A DNA stretch of 64,000 nt from Streptomyces sp. NBC_01142. Lineage in GTDB: Bacteria > Actinomycetota > Actinomycetes > Streptomycetales > Streptomycetaceae. This document shows positions 44,584 to 53,113 of the stretch, in pieces. Location of the stretch: contig NZ_JAPEOR010000001.1 of assembly GCF_026341125.1 (NCBI RefSeq), positions 2,914,001-2,978,000 on the forward strand, written 5' to 3'. The position numbers and the translations under genes were made by a program. Position 1 is the first letter of the stretch, and every line of letters begins with the position of its first letter. The notes below the pieces were generated by a model. It ran no database searches. It had not been told where the DNA came from and saw only the letters and a program-made list of their open reading frames with translations.

Positions 44584-44887
44584 CACCCGCGCGCTTCTCC
44601 CGGTGACAGGGACCGGCCGCCGGGACCGGCCGCCGGGCGTGGGCGTGTCCGCGGCCGCATGCCCCTTGCGCCCGGCGTTCGGACTGCTGCGGAGCAGGCG
44701 TGAGAGGTGGGCCGGACTCAGCAACTGCCGCAACTGCCCCTGCGCAGCCCCCTCGTGGAGGCTCTCGGCGCCGGGTTCACCTGGCCGGTCGGGCCGCCTG
44801 CCGGTCAGGACCTATGGTTGCCCATTCAACTAATGTCTCGGCGTGGGGGCTGACGGCTCATGCCCGTACAGGAATAGGTTGAGCGGC
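44584..44887. other. Gene-free stretch before the pirin gene
   Basis: About 300 bp without a supported gene. An AT-rich patch near 44818-44840 (TTGCCCATTCAACTAATG) is the best candidate for the pirin promoter. Confidence 0.35.
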
Positions 44888-45853
44888 ATGAGCAATCTGG
44901 ATCGTCAGGCCGCCCTCTCCGTCTGCGGCGGTCGTGGCTTCGTTGTCGCCGAGCCCGTCCGCGAACTCCTCAGCCCCCGCAGGGTCCAGCTCGGCGAGTC
45001 CACCGAAGTCCGCCGACTGCTGCCCAACCTCGGCCGCCGGATGGTGGGAGCCTGGGCCTTCGTCGATCACTACGGTCCCGACGACATCGCCGACGAGCCC
45101 GGCATGCAGGTCCCGCCCCACCCGCACATGGGTCTCCAGACCGTCAGCTGGCTCCACGAGGGCGAGGTACTGCACCGCGACAGCACCGGCAGCCTGGCCA
45201 CCGTCCGCCCGCGCGAACTCGGTCTGATGACCTCCGGCCGGGCGATCAGCCACTCCGAGGAGAGCCCCACGTCGCACGCGCGGTTTCTGCACGGGGCCCA
45301 GCTCTGGATCGCGCTCCCGAACACCGAGCGGAACGTCGAGCCGCACTTCCAGCACCACACCGGCCTGCCGACCGTCACCGCGCCGGGCCTGACGGCGACC
45401 GTCATCCTCGGCGCACTCGACGGCGCGGCCTCGCCCGGCACGACGTACTCCCCGCTCGTCGGCGCCGACCTGGCACTCGCCGGGGGCACCACGACGAGCC
45501 TGCCGGTCGACCCCGACTTCGAGTACGCCGTGCTCTCCATGTCCGGCGAGGCCCATGTCGACGGCGTGCCCGTACTGCCCGGCTCGATGCTCTACCTCGG
45601 CTGCGGCCGCACCGAACTCCCGCTGCGCGCCGAATCCGACGCCGGTCTGATGCTCCTGGGCGGCGAGCCGTTCGAGGAAGAGATCGTCATGTGGTGGAAC
45701 TTCATCGGACGTTCCCACGAGGAGATCGAGGCAGCGAGGACGGACTGGATGTCCGGCTCACGCTTCGGGGAGGTGAAGGGCTACGACGGTGGCCCGCTGT
45801 CGGCCCCCGAGCTTCCGCCAGTGGCGTTGAAACCGCGCGGACGAGTGCGCTGA
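44888..45853 (+). CDS. Pirin-family protein
   Basis: A 321-residue double-cupin. The N-terminal cupin holds the metal ligands in PPHPHMGLQTVSWLHEGEV (His-x-His, near residues 77-79), a later His in ISHSEE and a Glu. The second cupin (about 200-285) contains YAVLSMSGEAHVDG and LGGEPFEEEIVMWWNFIG. Pirins are iron proteins; some have quercetin 2,3-dioxygenase activity and others act as redox regulators. ATG 44888 is preceded by GAGCGG. It is a single-gene unit. Confidence 0.9.
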   Translation: MSNLDRQAALSVCGGRGFVVAEPVRELLSPRRVQLGESTEVRRLLPNLGRRMVGAWAFVDHYGPDDIADEPGMQVPPHPHMGLQTVSWLHEGEVLHRDSTGSLATVRPRELGLMTSGRAISHSEESPTSHARFLHGAQLWIALPNTERNVEPHFQHHTGLPTVTAPGLTATVILGALDGAASPGTTYSPLVGADLALAGGTTTSLPVDPDFEYAVLSMSGEAHVDGVPVLPGSMLYLGCGRTELPLRAESDAGLMLLGGEPFEEEIVMWWNFIGRSHEEIEAARTDWMSGSRFGEVKGYDGGPLSAPELPPVALKPRGRVR

Positions 45854-46502
45854 CCTGGTGTTTGTCGGTCCGTTATGCGTGTCGGTCCAGTTCTGGGGAG
45901 GTGAGGGTCCCACGCCGCCTGCCTCAGTGCGGCCGGCGTCGACGGTGCGCACCGGCATCCGGCGGCTCACCCGCCGGGCCGTACGCGAGAACGCGCGCGG
46001 GTTGCCGAACGACGTGCGTGCACCGGCCGGGTGGCGGGCTCGTCGGCGGTCATCTCGGCTCCCTCGTCCCCCCATTGACGCTGTCAGCATCCGCCGGGCC
46101 GAGCCCGCGCCCCAGGGGCCGCCAGGGCAAGGACGGGGCCGACCGGCCCTGATGGCGAAGGCCTCGGTGAGCACGTCGTGCGGCTGCGCGGCGGACGGAA
46201 TCCGGACCGGCTCGGCATGGGCCGAATGTCCCCGGCCGGGGCCGGTTCGCCCCTCCCCGGCCGCCCGCTGCCGTGGAAGCGTCCGAAGCGACGCTCCAGA
46301 GCGGGGGGTGTCCGGAAGGCGGTGACCCCGTGGACAGGCCGTTGTGCGTAGGAGCAGACGGCTCGGAGCCGAGCCCGCAATGCGGCCCGGTCCACCACGC
46401 CGCGCTGCACCACGCGGCCTGCCCGGTGGCCGTCGTTCCGCACGACTGACCGCAGCCGCGGCCCGGCTCACGCCGTTACTCCGCCGCACAGGGAGACTCA
46501 CC
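45854..46502. other. Long regulatory gap upstream of a universal stress protein gene
   Basis: The 649 bp have no conserved coding sequence. The right half carries two DevR-like boxes (46219-46232 and 46239-46252), and AGGGAG precedes the stress-protein ATG. The left half shows nothing I recognise. Confidence 0.45.
46219..46252 (+). promoter_or_regulatory. Pair of candidate DevR/OsdR boxes
   Basis: GGGCC-GAAT-GTCCC (46219-46232) and GGGCC-GGTT-CGCCC (46239-46252) are centred 20 bp apart, two helical turns. They resemble the mycobacterial DosR half-site spacing GGGAC-N4-GTCCC. A close relative of the first box lies upstream of the NarL-type regulator at 53114. Confidence 0.5.
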
Positions 46503-47351
46503 ATGGAACGCCACATCACCGCAGGCATCGACGGATCGAGCGAGAGCCTCGACGCCGCCGACTGGGCGGCCCGGGAAGCCCTCAGCCGCGGCCTTCCGCT
46601 CCACCTGGCCCACGCCGTCGACGAACCCGCGTCGCGAACCCGCCTCCCGGAACTCGACACCCCCGCCGAGCGCGAGCGCACGGCCCTGGACCGCGCCGCG
46701 CTGCGGCTGTCCTACGGCCACCCGACGCTGAGGATCCGTTCCAGCCGCGTCCCGGGCCCGCCGGTCCCAGCGCTGCTGGCCGCCGCGGAGTCCGCCGAGA
46801 CCCTGGTACTCGGCTCGCGCGGCTACACCGGCTTCGCCGCCTTCATGGTCGGCTCCGTCGCCTTGGCGGTCACGGCCGGTGCTTCACGACCGGTCGTGCT
46901 CGTACGCGCGGGGGAGCGGCCCGCGGACGAACACGAGGACTCGACGTCCAGTCCTTACCTCCCGGTCGTCCTCGGCCTCGACCTGGAGCATGCGTGCGAC
47001 GAGGTACTGGAGTACGCCTTCGACGCCGCGGCCGTCCGCCATGCGCCTCTCCACGTCGTGCACACCTGGATGGTGCCGCTGATGCCGTCGGCATCAGCCG
47101 ACGACCCCGCGGAGGAGAAGGCCCGCGCTCTGTCCGCGACGCTGGCCCCGTGGCGCCACAAGTACCCCGAAATCCCGGTGCGGGAGCAGCTGTTCCACGG
47201 CCGGGCAGGTCACCATCTGCTGATGGCCTCCACCAAGGCGAGCCTGATGGTCATCGGCCGCCGCACCACACCGGGCGGGCATCTGGGGGTCACCACGCAC
47301 TCGGTGGTCCACCATGTGCTGTGTCCGTTGGCGGTGGTACCGCATGCCTGA
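46503..47351 (+). CDS. Universal stress protein, two UspA domains
   Basis: The 282-residue protein contains tandem Usp domains (about 1-140 and 155-282). The first has ITAGIDGSSESLDAADWAAR and the ATP-loop-like LVLGSRGYTGFAAFMVGSVA; the second has LPVVLGLDLEHACDEVLEYA and LMVIGRRTTPGGHLGVTTHS. The G-x2-G-x9-G(S/T) nucleotide loop is clear in the first and weaker in the second. Tandem Usp proteins are prominent members of the DosR/DevR dormancy regulon. ATG 46503 has AGGGAG upstream, and two DevR-like boxes lie 250-280 bp before it. Confidence 0.9.
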   Translation: MERHITAGIDGSSESLDAADWAAREALSRGLPLHLAHAVDEPASRTRLPELDTPAERERTALDRAALRLSYGHPTLRIRSSRVPGPPVPALLAAAESAETLVLGSRGYTGFAAFMVGSVALAVTAGASRPVVLVRAGERPADEHEDSTSSPYLPVVLGLDLEHACDEVLEYAFDAAAVRHAPLHVVHTWMVPLMPSASADDPAEEKARALSATLAPWRHKYPEIPVREQLFHGRAGHHLLMASTKASLMVIGRRTTPGGHLGVTTHSVVHHVLCPLAVVPHA

Positions 47352-47417
47352 TGGACGCAGTCGCCAACCCCGGCCGTGTGCCGCCGGGACCGGCCTCAGG
47401 AAGCGCCGGGACCGGTC

Positions 47418-47884
47418 TCAGGATGCACAGCCTCTGAGGACGCCGACGCTGCGGTGCTCGCCGGTGGACCGGTCGGTCACGTCGCATGTCACGCCGACCA
47501 CGCCCTCGACCGCATGCGCGAGGCGGGCCGCCACCGGAATGAGTGCGCTGTCCCGGACGGCCGCCGCCGAGCGCGACCACTCCCTGAAATCCTTGGCACT
47601 CACCGAACCGGCCTTCGCCGTGTCGCGGAGCCGCTGCATCTGCTCGGTCGTCCCCGGACCGTCTTCGTGGAACTCCTCCTTGTGCAGCAGATCCGCCTCG
47701 GAGACCACCCCGACCACGCCTCGGAGACCACCCCGACCACATGGCACTCGCCTTCCGGGACCGGAACGGCCGTGACTTTCCACTGCCTCATGACGGCGAC
47801 GATCTCCTTGAACTGAGCGTCGGGCGCGACAGCCACGAGGGTCGTGGTCACGACGCCGTGCACGGTGTACGGGCTGCCGGCCAT
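47418..47884 (-). pseudogene. CBS-domain (plus BON-like tail) protein gene broken by a 23-bp tandem duplication
   Basis: From ATG 47884 the frame encodes a CBS domain (YTVHGVVTTTLVAVAPDAQF, MRQWKVTAVPVPEGECHVVG) up to VVSEA, then goes out of frame. The matching continuation, SEADLLHKEEFHEDGPGTTE and onwards to the stop at 47418, is in another frame. The switch point is an exact 23-bp tandem duplication (47695-47717 and 47718-47740); removing one copy restores a single open frame. The restored product has one CBS domain followed directly by a BON-like end (DSALIPVAARLAHAVEGVVG). Since CBS-CBS-BON is the common form, an internal deletion probably also occurred. Confidence 0.8.
47695..47740. repeat. 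Exact 23-bp tandem duplication
   Basis: Two adjacent identical copies of the 23-mer starting GCCTCGGAGACC and ending CCCGACCAC. The length is not a multiple of three, so it frameshifts the CBS-domain gene. Confidence 0.95.
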
Positions 47885-48005
47885 GACGGGATCCTCATCC
47901 GACGTGGGCCGGAGCGGTATCTCAGCCTCAGCGTGGGACGGCCGTCGCGCTGCCGGACAGTGCCGACCGGGTGCCGCGGCGGCCGCACCGGCTCCCGTCG
48001 CGCAC

Positions 48006-48040
48006 GGGCCGACAAGTCCCGCCGTGGGACCGCCCGGCCC
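48006..48040. promoter_or_regulatory. Pair of DevR-like boxes between CBS and alcohol dehydrogenase genes
   Basis: GGGCC-GACAA-GTCCC (48006-48020) and GGGAC-CGCCC-GGCCC (48026-48040) are centred 20 bp apart, each with a five-base spacer rather than four. They sit in the divergent gap about 80-115 bp before the dehydrogenase ATG. Confidence 0.4.
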
Positions 48041-48119
48041 AAGCGCCGCCGCCCTGCCCCGGGACACGCTGGAGGTGACCACCGGCAACCCAGGAAGCCC
48101 CAGGAGGAAGGACGACGTC

Positions 48120-49184
48120 ATGAAGGCATTCGTCTTCGAGGGTCCGGGACAGACATCCTGGCGGGACGTACCGGATCCAGGTATCAAGGACGCCGCGGAC
48201 GCGGTCATCCGCGTCGATGCGGTCACCATCTGCGGCACCGATCTGCACATCATCAAGGGAGACGTGCCCGAGGTGACCTCGGGAAGGATTTTGGGGCACG
48301 AGGCAGTCGGCGAGGTCATGGAAGTCGGGAGCGACGTCCGCTCCGTACGCCCCGGCGACCGAGTCCTGGTGTCCTGCATAGCGTCCTGCGGACGCTGCCG
48401 CTTCTGCCGGGAGAACCGGTACGGGCAGTGCCGGGGCGGCGGTGGCTGGGTGCTGGGCCATCTGATCGACGGCACCCAGGCCGAGTACGTCCGTGTGCCG
48501 TTCGCCGACCTGTCCGTACATCTGCTGCCCAGCGCCGTGGACAGCTACGACGCGGTGCTGCTTGCCGATATCTTCCCCACCGCCTACGAAGTGGGCGTAC
48601 TCAACGGCCACGTGTGTCCCGGCGACACTGTCGTGGTGGTGGGCGTAGGTCCGATCGGGCTCGCCACGATCGCGACCGCCGAGCTGTACACGCCCGGGCG
48701 GGTCATCGCGGTCGACCTGGCCGACTCGCGGCTGGCCGCCGCCCGCGCCATGGGTGCCGACGCGACGGTCAACGCGGCCGAAGGCCCCGAGAAGCTGGTC
48801 GAAGACCTCACCGAGGGCCTCGGTGCCGACGTGGTGGTCGAAGCCGTCGGCGTGCCGGAGGCGTTCGAGATGTGCACCCGCATGGTGCGCCCGGGAGGAC
48901 ACGTCGCCAATGTCGGCGTTCACGGCAAACCCGCGGCCCTCCACCTCGAAGACCTGTGGATCAAGGATGTGACCATCACGACGGGCCTGGTCGACACGTA
49001 CTCCACCCCGCTGTTGCTGCGCATGATGGCGGCCGACAGGCTGCCCGCCATCGCGCTCGTGACGCACCGCTTCGAGCTGGAGCAGATGGAGGAGGCGTAC
49101 GACGTCTTCTCCCGTGCCGCCGACACCGGCGCGCTCAAGGTGGTGCTCGGAGAGGCCCAGCACACCACTGTGGTGCGCGCGTAG
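48120..49184 (+). CDS. Zinc-dependent alcohol dehydrogenase (MDR family)
   Basis: A 354-residue medium-chain dehydrogenase. Catalytic zinc ligands are in TICGTDLHIIKG (Cys near residue 38) and GRILGHEAVGEV (His, Glu). The structural zinc site is CGRCRFCRENRYGQC (four Cys, about 94-108). The NAD-binding loop is VVVVGVGPIGLATIA (about 172), with an acidic residue in VIAVDLADS that indicates NAD(H). The substrate is a primary or secondary alcohol or aldehyde of unknown identity. AGGAGGAAGG precedes the ATG at 48120. Its location among stress and dormancy genes, with DevR-like boxes upstream, suggests a role in low-oxygen redox balancing. Confidence 0.88.
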   Translation: MKAFVFEGPGQTSWRDVPDPGIKDAADAVIRVDAVTICGTDLHIIKGDVPEVTSGRILGHEAVGEVMEVGSDVRSVRPGDRVLVSCIASCGRCRFCRENRYGQCRGGGGWVLGHLIDGTQAEYVRVPFADLSVHLLPSAVDSYDAVLLADIFPTAYEVGVLNGHVCPGDTVVVVGVGPIGLATIATAELYTPGRVIAVDLADSRLAAARAMGADATVNAAEGPEKLVEDLTEGLGADVVVEAVGVPEAFEMCTRMVRPGGHVANVGVHGKPAALHLEDLWIKDVTITTGLVDTYSTPLLLRMMAADRLPAIALVTHRFELEQMEEAYDVFSRAADTGALKVVLGEAQHTTVVRA

Positions 49185-49228
49185 CGCCACCCGGGTCAGC
49201 GGCCGCCGGGCAAGCGCCGCAGTGACGG

Positions 49229-49290
49229 TTCGCGACACGAGCACCTCAGTTTCGCGACACGAGCACTCGATTAGGCACGAGCACCTCAGT
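49229..49290. repeat. 22-bp direct repeats near the 3' end of the nitroreductase gene
   Basis: The unit TTCGCGACACGAGCACCTCAGT at 49229-49250 is repeated at 49251 for 16 bases (TTCGCGACACGAGCAC), and its second half recurs at 49276-49290. The repeats overlap the run-on end of the nitroreductase frame. Confidence 0.8.
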
Positions 49291-50349
49291 CAGGCAGGAG
49301 CCGTCCTGAGGAGGAGGCACAGATCTGTGCAGGCCCGTCACACGATGTCGAGTATGTCGTTCACCGGTCGCCGCGGGGTCGCCGCGGGGTCGCCGCGGGG
49401 TCGCCGGGCCGGTCGGACCGTACCCGAGACGGATCACCATCTGTACGTGTGACATGGCCGATTCCGGATCCCGTACCGCCCACCGAAGCTCGGGCCATTC
49501 CAGAGCATGCGAGGTCATCGACGTGACCAGTCCGTCCAATGTCGCCTGCAACAGCACTCGTTCCATCGCCTGCCCGGCCAGCAGCCAGTCCGCCGGACGG
49601 TCGGAGGCCGTGCCCAGCAGCGCGATCCGTGGCCGCTTCTCGAACGTCGCCGAGTCACGGCCGGGTATGGGACGTCGCCCGGCGAAGTCCCGTACCGGAG
49701 CGGTGACATCGCGCTGACGAGGACCGAAGGCGTACGCGGGAATCCCCTCCACACGCGTGGCGTCGTCCTCCGCGCCCGTGCCCGTCCAACGGGCCGTCTC
49801 CTCTCCCCGGCCCGGATCCAGCACCTCGCGGCCCTCGGCGTCGTGGATCAGGTCCAGCACTGCCTGGACATGCCACTCGTCGGGCACATACAGCCGAACT
49901 CCTTCGAGTGTCGCGGCACCGCGCAGCTCGTCGAGAATCTCCGTCGGGATCTCCTCGTCGGTGAAGGGGAAGCGGCTGGTGTGCCGACGGCGGATCGCGG
50001 GGTGGAGGACGGCGAGTTCGTCGTCCGGGCTCGCGGGGCGGCCGAGGGCGACCTCGGCGAGCAGCCACGGGTCGGCCGGGTCGGGCAGCAGCGTGGTGAG
50101 CGGCTCCCAGCCCGCGTGTCGGGCGGCCACGCGGAGGTTGAACAGCGCGGCGCCGCAGCCCAGGTGCAGGGCGCGGTTGTCCGGGTCGGCCTTCGGCATG
50201 GTGCGCTCCGGGTCGGCACGGACCTGGAGCGAACCGTTCTCGCGCAGGAAGCGGAACCTCCATGGCTGGGCGTTGTGCATGGACGGGGCCGACGCGGCGT
50301 CCTCGACGAGGGCTGCCACGGAGGTCGCGTCGAGTGAGGGTGCGGACAC
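49246..50349 (-). CDS. Acg-family FMN-binding nitroreductase-like protein (altered C-terminus)
   Basis: A 367-residue member of the Acg/nitroreductase-like group (compare Rv2032 and Rv3131 of the mycobacterial DosR regulon). Typical segments are ASAPSMHNAQPWRF at residue 18, RALHLGCGAALFNLRVAA, RRHTSRFPFTDEEIP, LLAGQAMERVLLQATLDGL and MVIRLGYG. The family normally ends soon after TPRRPV. Here the DNA at that point has three tandem 11-bp units, and the protein runs on for 45 non-conserved residues. With a single unit the frame would read TPRRPVNDILDIV and stop at 49338. GTG 50349 has AGGAGG upstream. The enzyme core is probably intact. Confidence 0.82.
   Translation of the reverse strand: MSAPSLDATSVAALVEDAASAPSMHNAQPWRFRFLRENGSLQVRADPERTMPKADPDNRALHLGCGAALFNLRVAARHAGWEPLTTLLPDPADPWLLAEVALGRPASPDDELAVLHPAIRRRHTSRFPFTDEEIPTEILDELRGAATLEGVRLYVPDEWHVQAVLDLIHDAEGREVLDPGRGEETARWTGTGAEDDATRVEGIPAYAFGPRQRDVTAPVRDFAGRRPIPGRDSATFEKRPRIALLGTASDRPADWLLAGQAMERVLLQATLDGLVTSMTSHALEWPELRWAVRDPESAMSHVQMVIRLGYGPTGPATPRRPRGDPAATGERHTRHRVTGLHRSVPPPQDGSCLTEVLVPNRVLVSRN
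49366..49406. repeat. Three tandem 11-bp units plus a partial fourth
   Basis: GGTCGCCGCGG occurs at 49366-49376, 49377-49387 and 49388-49398, followed by GGTCGCCG. Each unit adds 11 bp, so copy number sets the reading frame of the nitroreductase C-terminus. Confidence 0.95.
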
Positions 50350-50428
50350 TGGAGCCTCCTGGCGGTGAGCGGTCGCGCGCGACGGCAGCGCCCTTCCAGG
50401 GTCGCCGCGCGGCAGTCCGCGGCAGGAG

Positions 50429-50461
50429 GGGCCAAGGGGCCCTGCGTGGGACCGAACGGCA
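50429..50461. promoter_or_regulatory. Pair of DevR-like boxes between nitroreductase and histidine kinase genes
   Basis: GGGCC-AAGG-GGCCC (50429-50442) and GGGAC-CGAA-CGGCA (50448-50461; right half weak) are centred 19 bp apart in the divergent gap, 80-112 bp from the nitroreductase start and about 150-185 bp from the kinase start. Confidence 0.4.
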
Positions 50462-50612
50462 CTGGCTCCCTGTTTCGGCCGTATCCGAAAGGTTGTTTCC
50501 GGTCACAAGCCGTAATGACTTCTGGTCAGGACGGCGGGCCGGGGGGCTCCCCGGGCGATACCGTGAAGGTGCAGGTGGCGTGCCGTGTTCGCTCGACCTT
50601 GGCGGAGGGCTC

Positions 50613-52331
50613 ATGGGCGGGGAAGACCGGGGCGACGGGGGCCGAGTCCCGCGGCTGCGGTTCGACGAGCTGCTGGAGGAGCTCCACGCTCGTATCGACG
50701 AGGTGCGGGGGGCCAGGGACCGGCTGAACGGTCTGCTGGAGGCAGTGCTCTCCGTGGGCCAGGGGCTCGATCTGCCGCAGGTGTTGCGCGAGATCGTGGA
50801 GGCCGCCGTCGTCCTGGTGGACGCCGGCTACGGTGCTCTCGGCGTCATCGAGGGCGGCAAGAAGCTTTCCCAGTTCCTGCCGGTGGGCATCAGCGACGAG
50901 CTGCGCGCACAGATCGGCGACCTGCCGTCCGGGCACGGCCTGCTCGGCGAGCTGATCCGGCATCCCGAACCGCTGCGTCTTGGCGAGCTGTCCGAGCATC
51001 CGGCCTCGTCCGGCTTTCCGGCGCACCATCCGCCGATGCACTCCTTCCTCGGAGTACCCATCCGCGTCCGCGACGAGGTGTTCGGCAATCTCTATCTGAC
51101 GGAGAAGCGCGGCGGGGCCGAGTTCGACGCCGAGGACGAAGCGGTGCTCTCGACGCTGGCCGTCGCCGCCGGAATTGCCATCGAGAACGCCCGGCTCTTC
51201 GAGGAGGTCCGGCTCAGAGAGCGCTGGCTGGCGGCGAGCGCGGAGTTCACCAGTGCGTTGCTGTCCGGATCGTCCGAGATCCAGGTGCTCGAGGTGATGA
51301 CCGAGCGGGCCCGTCAGATCACCTCGGCCGAGCTCGGGGCGGTGTATCTGCTGGGCCGGGGCGGCGAGCTGCGCGGGGCGCTCGCGCTCGGCGAAGGTGC
51401 CGATGCGCACCGGGGGGTGGTCCTGCCCGGCGAAGGAACGCTGGCCGCCGCCGCGCTCGTCGAAGGGGGCCTGATCACCGCGGTGGATGTGGCCGCCGAC
51501 GAGCGCGTGACTGTCGAGCGGGGCTGCTGGGACGGTTTCGGTCCCGTCGTGGCTGTCCCGGTCGGCACGAAGGACAAGGTCCGGGGTGTGCTCATGCTGG
51601 GGCGCCGCGCGGGACGTCCCGCGTTCACCGAGGCGGAGACCGCCCCCTTGTCCGGTTTCGCGGGCCAGACGGCGCTCGCACTCGAGCTGGCCGACCGGCG
51701 GCGGGACGCCGAACAGATGAGCCTGCTGGCGGACCGTGACCGGATCGCCCGCGATCTGCACGATCTCGCGATTCAACGGCTGTTCGCGACCGGCATGACA
51801 TTGCAGAGCGTGCAGCGACTCGTCGAGCACCCGGAAGCCTCCGAGCGACTGGTGCGCGCGATCGACGACCTCGACTCCACCATCAAAATCATCCGGTCGA
51901 CCATCTTCGGGCTCCGTGAGCACGAGACGCCGAACGCGCTGCCGGGGCTCAGGATTCGCGCCGTGCGGACCCTCGAAAAGTCGGCCGAGGTGCTCGGCTT
52001 CGCGCCCGCCCTGCGGTGGGAAGGCTTGATCGATACCGACGTGCCGCGCCCGGTCGCCGACGATGTCGTCGCGGTGCTCGGCGAAGCGCTCACCAACGTG
52101 GCCCGTCACGCGCAGGCATCGAAGGCAGAGGTCTCGCTGGTGGCGCAGGCCGGGACATTGGCTGTGACGGTCGTCGACGACGGTGTCGGCATCGCGGAGG
52201 ACGGCCGACGCAGCGGCCTGCGCAACCTGGCCGAACGCGCTGCGAATCTCGGCGGCGAGCTGAGGGTGGCAGGCGCAGCCGACGGCGGTACGCGACTGGA
52301 GTGGCGTGTGCCGCTGGGCCGACGGCCTTGA
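50613..52331 (+). CDS. GAF-domain sensor histidine kinase (DevS/DosS/OsdK-like)
   Basis: A 572-residue cytoplasmic sensor with two GAF domains (about 60-205 and 230-375), a HisKA_3 dimerisation helix with the phospho-acceptor His383 in RIARDLHDLAIQRLF, and an HATPase_c domain (EALTNVARHAQASKAEV, VVDDGVGIAEDGRR, GLRNLAERAANLGG). This is the architecture of mycobacterial DosS/DosT, where the first GAF binds haem and senses O2, NO and CO. The first GAF here includes HGLLGELIRHPEPLRL and AHHPPMHSFLGVPI; a His in that area could ligate haem, but this cannot be proved from sequence. ATG 50613 has GGAGGG upstream. It is convergent with the cognate regulator gene. Confidence 0.88.
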   Translation: MGGEDRGDGGRVPRLRFDELLEELHARIDEVRGARDRLNGLLEAVLSVGQGLDLPQVLREIVEAAVVLVDAGYGALGVIEGGKKLSQFLPVGISDELRAQIGDLPSGHGLLGELIRHPEPLRLGELSEHPASSGFPAHHPPMHSFLGVPIRVRDEVFGNLYLTEKRGGAEFDAEDEAVLSTLAVAAGIAIENARLFEEVRLRERWLAASAEFTSALLSGSSEIQVLEVMTERARQITSAELGAVYLLGRGGELRGALALGEGADAHRGVVLPGEGTLAAAALVEGGLITAVDVAADERVTVERGCWDGFGPVVAVPVGTKDKVRGVLMLGRRAGRPAFTEAETAPLSGFAGQTALALELADRRRDAEQMSLLADRDRIARDLHDLAIQRLFATGMTLQSVQRLVEHPEASERLVRAIDDLDSTIKIIRSTIFGLREHETPNALPGLRIRAVRTLEKSAEVLGFAPALRWEGLIDTDVPRPVADDVVAVLGEALTNVARHAQASKAEVSLVAQAGTLAVTVVDDGVGIAEDGRRSGLRNLAERAANLGGELRVAGAADGGTRLEWRVPLGRRP

Positions 52332-52362
52332 CGGCGGCCGGGTGTCAGGGGCGGCGCCGGGG

Positions 52363-53055
52363 TCAGTGAGGTGGATCCTCGTGTCCATGGACCTGTGCCG
52401 CGATGACCGCGGCCTGGACGCGGCGTTCCACACCGAGCTTCGACAGCAGCCTGGAGATGTGGTTCTTGACCGTCTTCTCCGACAGATAGAGCTTCTTGCC
52501 GATCTCCCGGTTGGTGAGCCCTGCTCCGATCAGCTCGAGAACGGCTCGCTCGCGCTCCGAGAGCACCGCCAGCCGTTCGTCCCCGGCGGGCTGCGTGGCC
52601 TCGGGATCGCGCAGCGAATGCATCAGCCGTGCCGTCGTCGCCGGGTCCAGCATCGACTGGCCGGTCGCCACTGTGCGTACGGCGGAGACGAGGTCGGACC
52701 CTTTGATCTGCTTGAGTACGTATCCGGCGGCTCCGGCCATGATCGCGTCCAGCAGCGCGTCCTCGTCATCGAAGGAAGTGAGCATCAGGCAGGCGAGCTG
52801 CGGCATGCGTGAGCGCAGCTCGCGGCAGACGGTGATGCCGTCGCTGTCCGGGAGACGGATGTCGAGAACCGCGACATGGGGACGGAGCGCGGGCCCGCGC
52901 GTCAGGGCCTGTTCGGCGTTCGCCGCGTCACCGACCACTTCGATGTCGGGCTCGCCGCCGAGCAGGTCGTGCAGTCCGCGACGGACGACCTCGTGATCGT
53001 CGAGGAGGAAAACCCGGATCGGGGTCTTTGCCGAGAACGCCGGTACCTCGGACAT
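52363..53055 (-). CDS. NarL/FixJ-family response regulator (DevR/OsdR-like)
   Basis: The 230-residue regulator has a receiver domain (acidic pair Asp19/Asp20 in VFLLDDHEVV, phospho-acceptor Asp65 in VAVLDIRLPDSDG, switch Thr in LMLTSFDDE, Lys in YVLKQIKG). Its C-terminal LuxR HTH (about 165-225) has LSERERAVLELIGAGLTNRE and YLSEKTVKNHISRLLSKLGV. The recognition helix KTVKNHISRLL is that of DevR/DosR. Partner of the adjacent GAF kinase, arranged tail to tail with a 31-bp gap. A DevR-like box lies 59-73 bp upstream, consistent with autoregulation. Confidence 0.9.
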   Translation of the reverse strand: MSEVPAFSAKTPIRVFLLDDHEVVRRGLHDLLGGEPDIEVVGDAANAEQALTRGPALRPHVAVLDIRLPDSDGITVCRELRSRMPQLACLMLTSFDDEDALLDAIMAGAAGYVLKQIKGSDLVSAVRTVATGQSMLDPATTARLMHSLRDPEATQPAGDERLAVLSERERAVLELIGAGLTNREIGKKLYLSEKTVKNHISRLLSKLGVERRVQAAVIAAQVHGHEDPPH

Positions 53056-53113
53056 GTCAGCCCCCTGAAGCTCTGTCCCACTCGATCATGTCCATCGCCG
53101 GGCTGCCGCAACA

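Noticed and set aside
47928..49244. 438-codon minus-strand open frame opposite the alcohol dehydrogenase
   Set aside because: Antisense shadow; the plus strand has complete zinc and NAD-binding motifs and a strong ribosome binding site.
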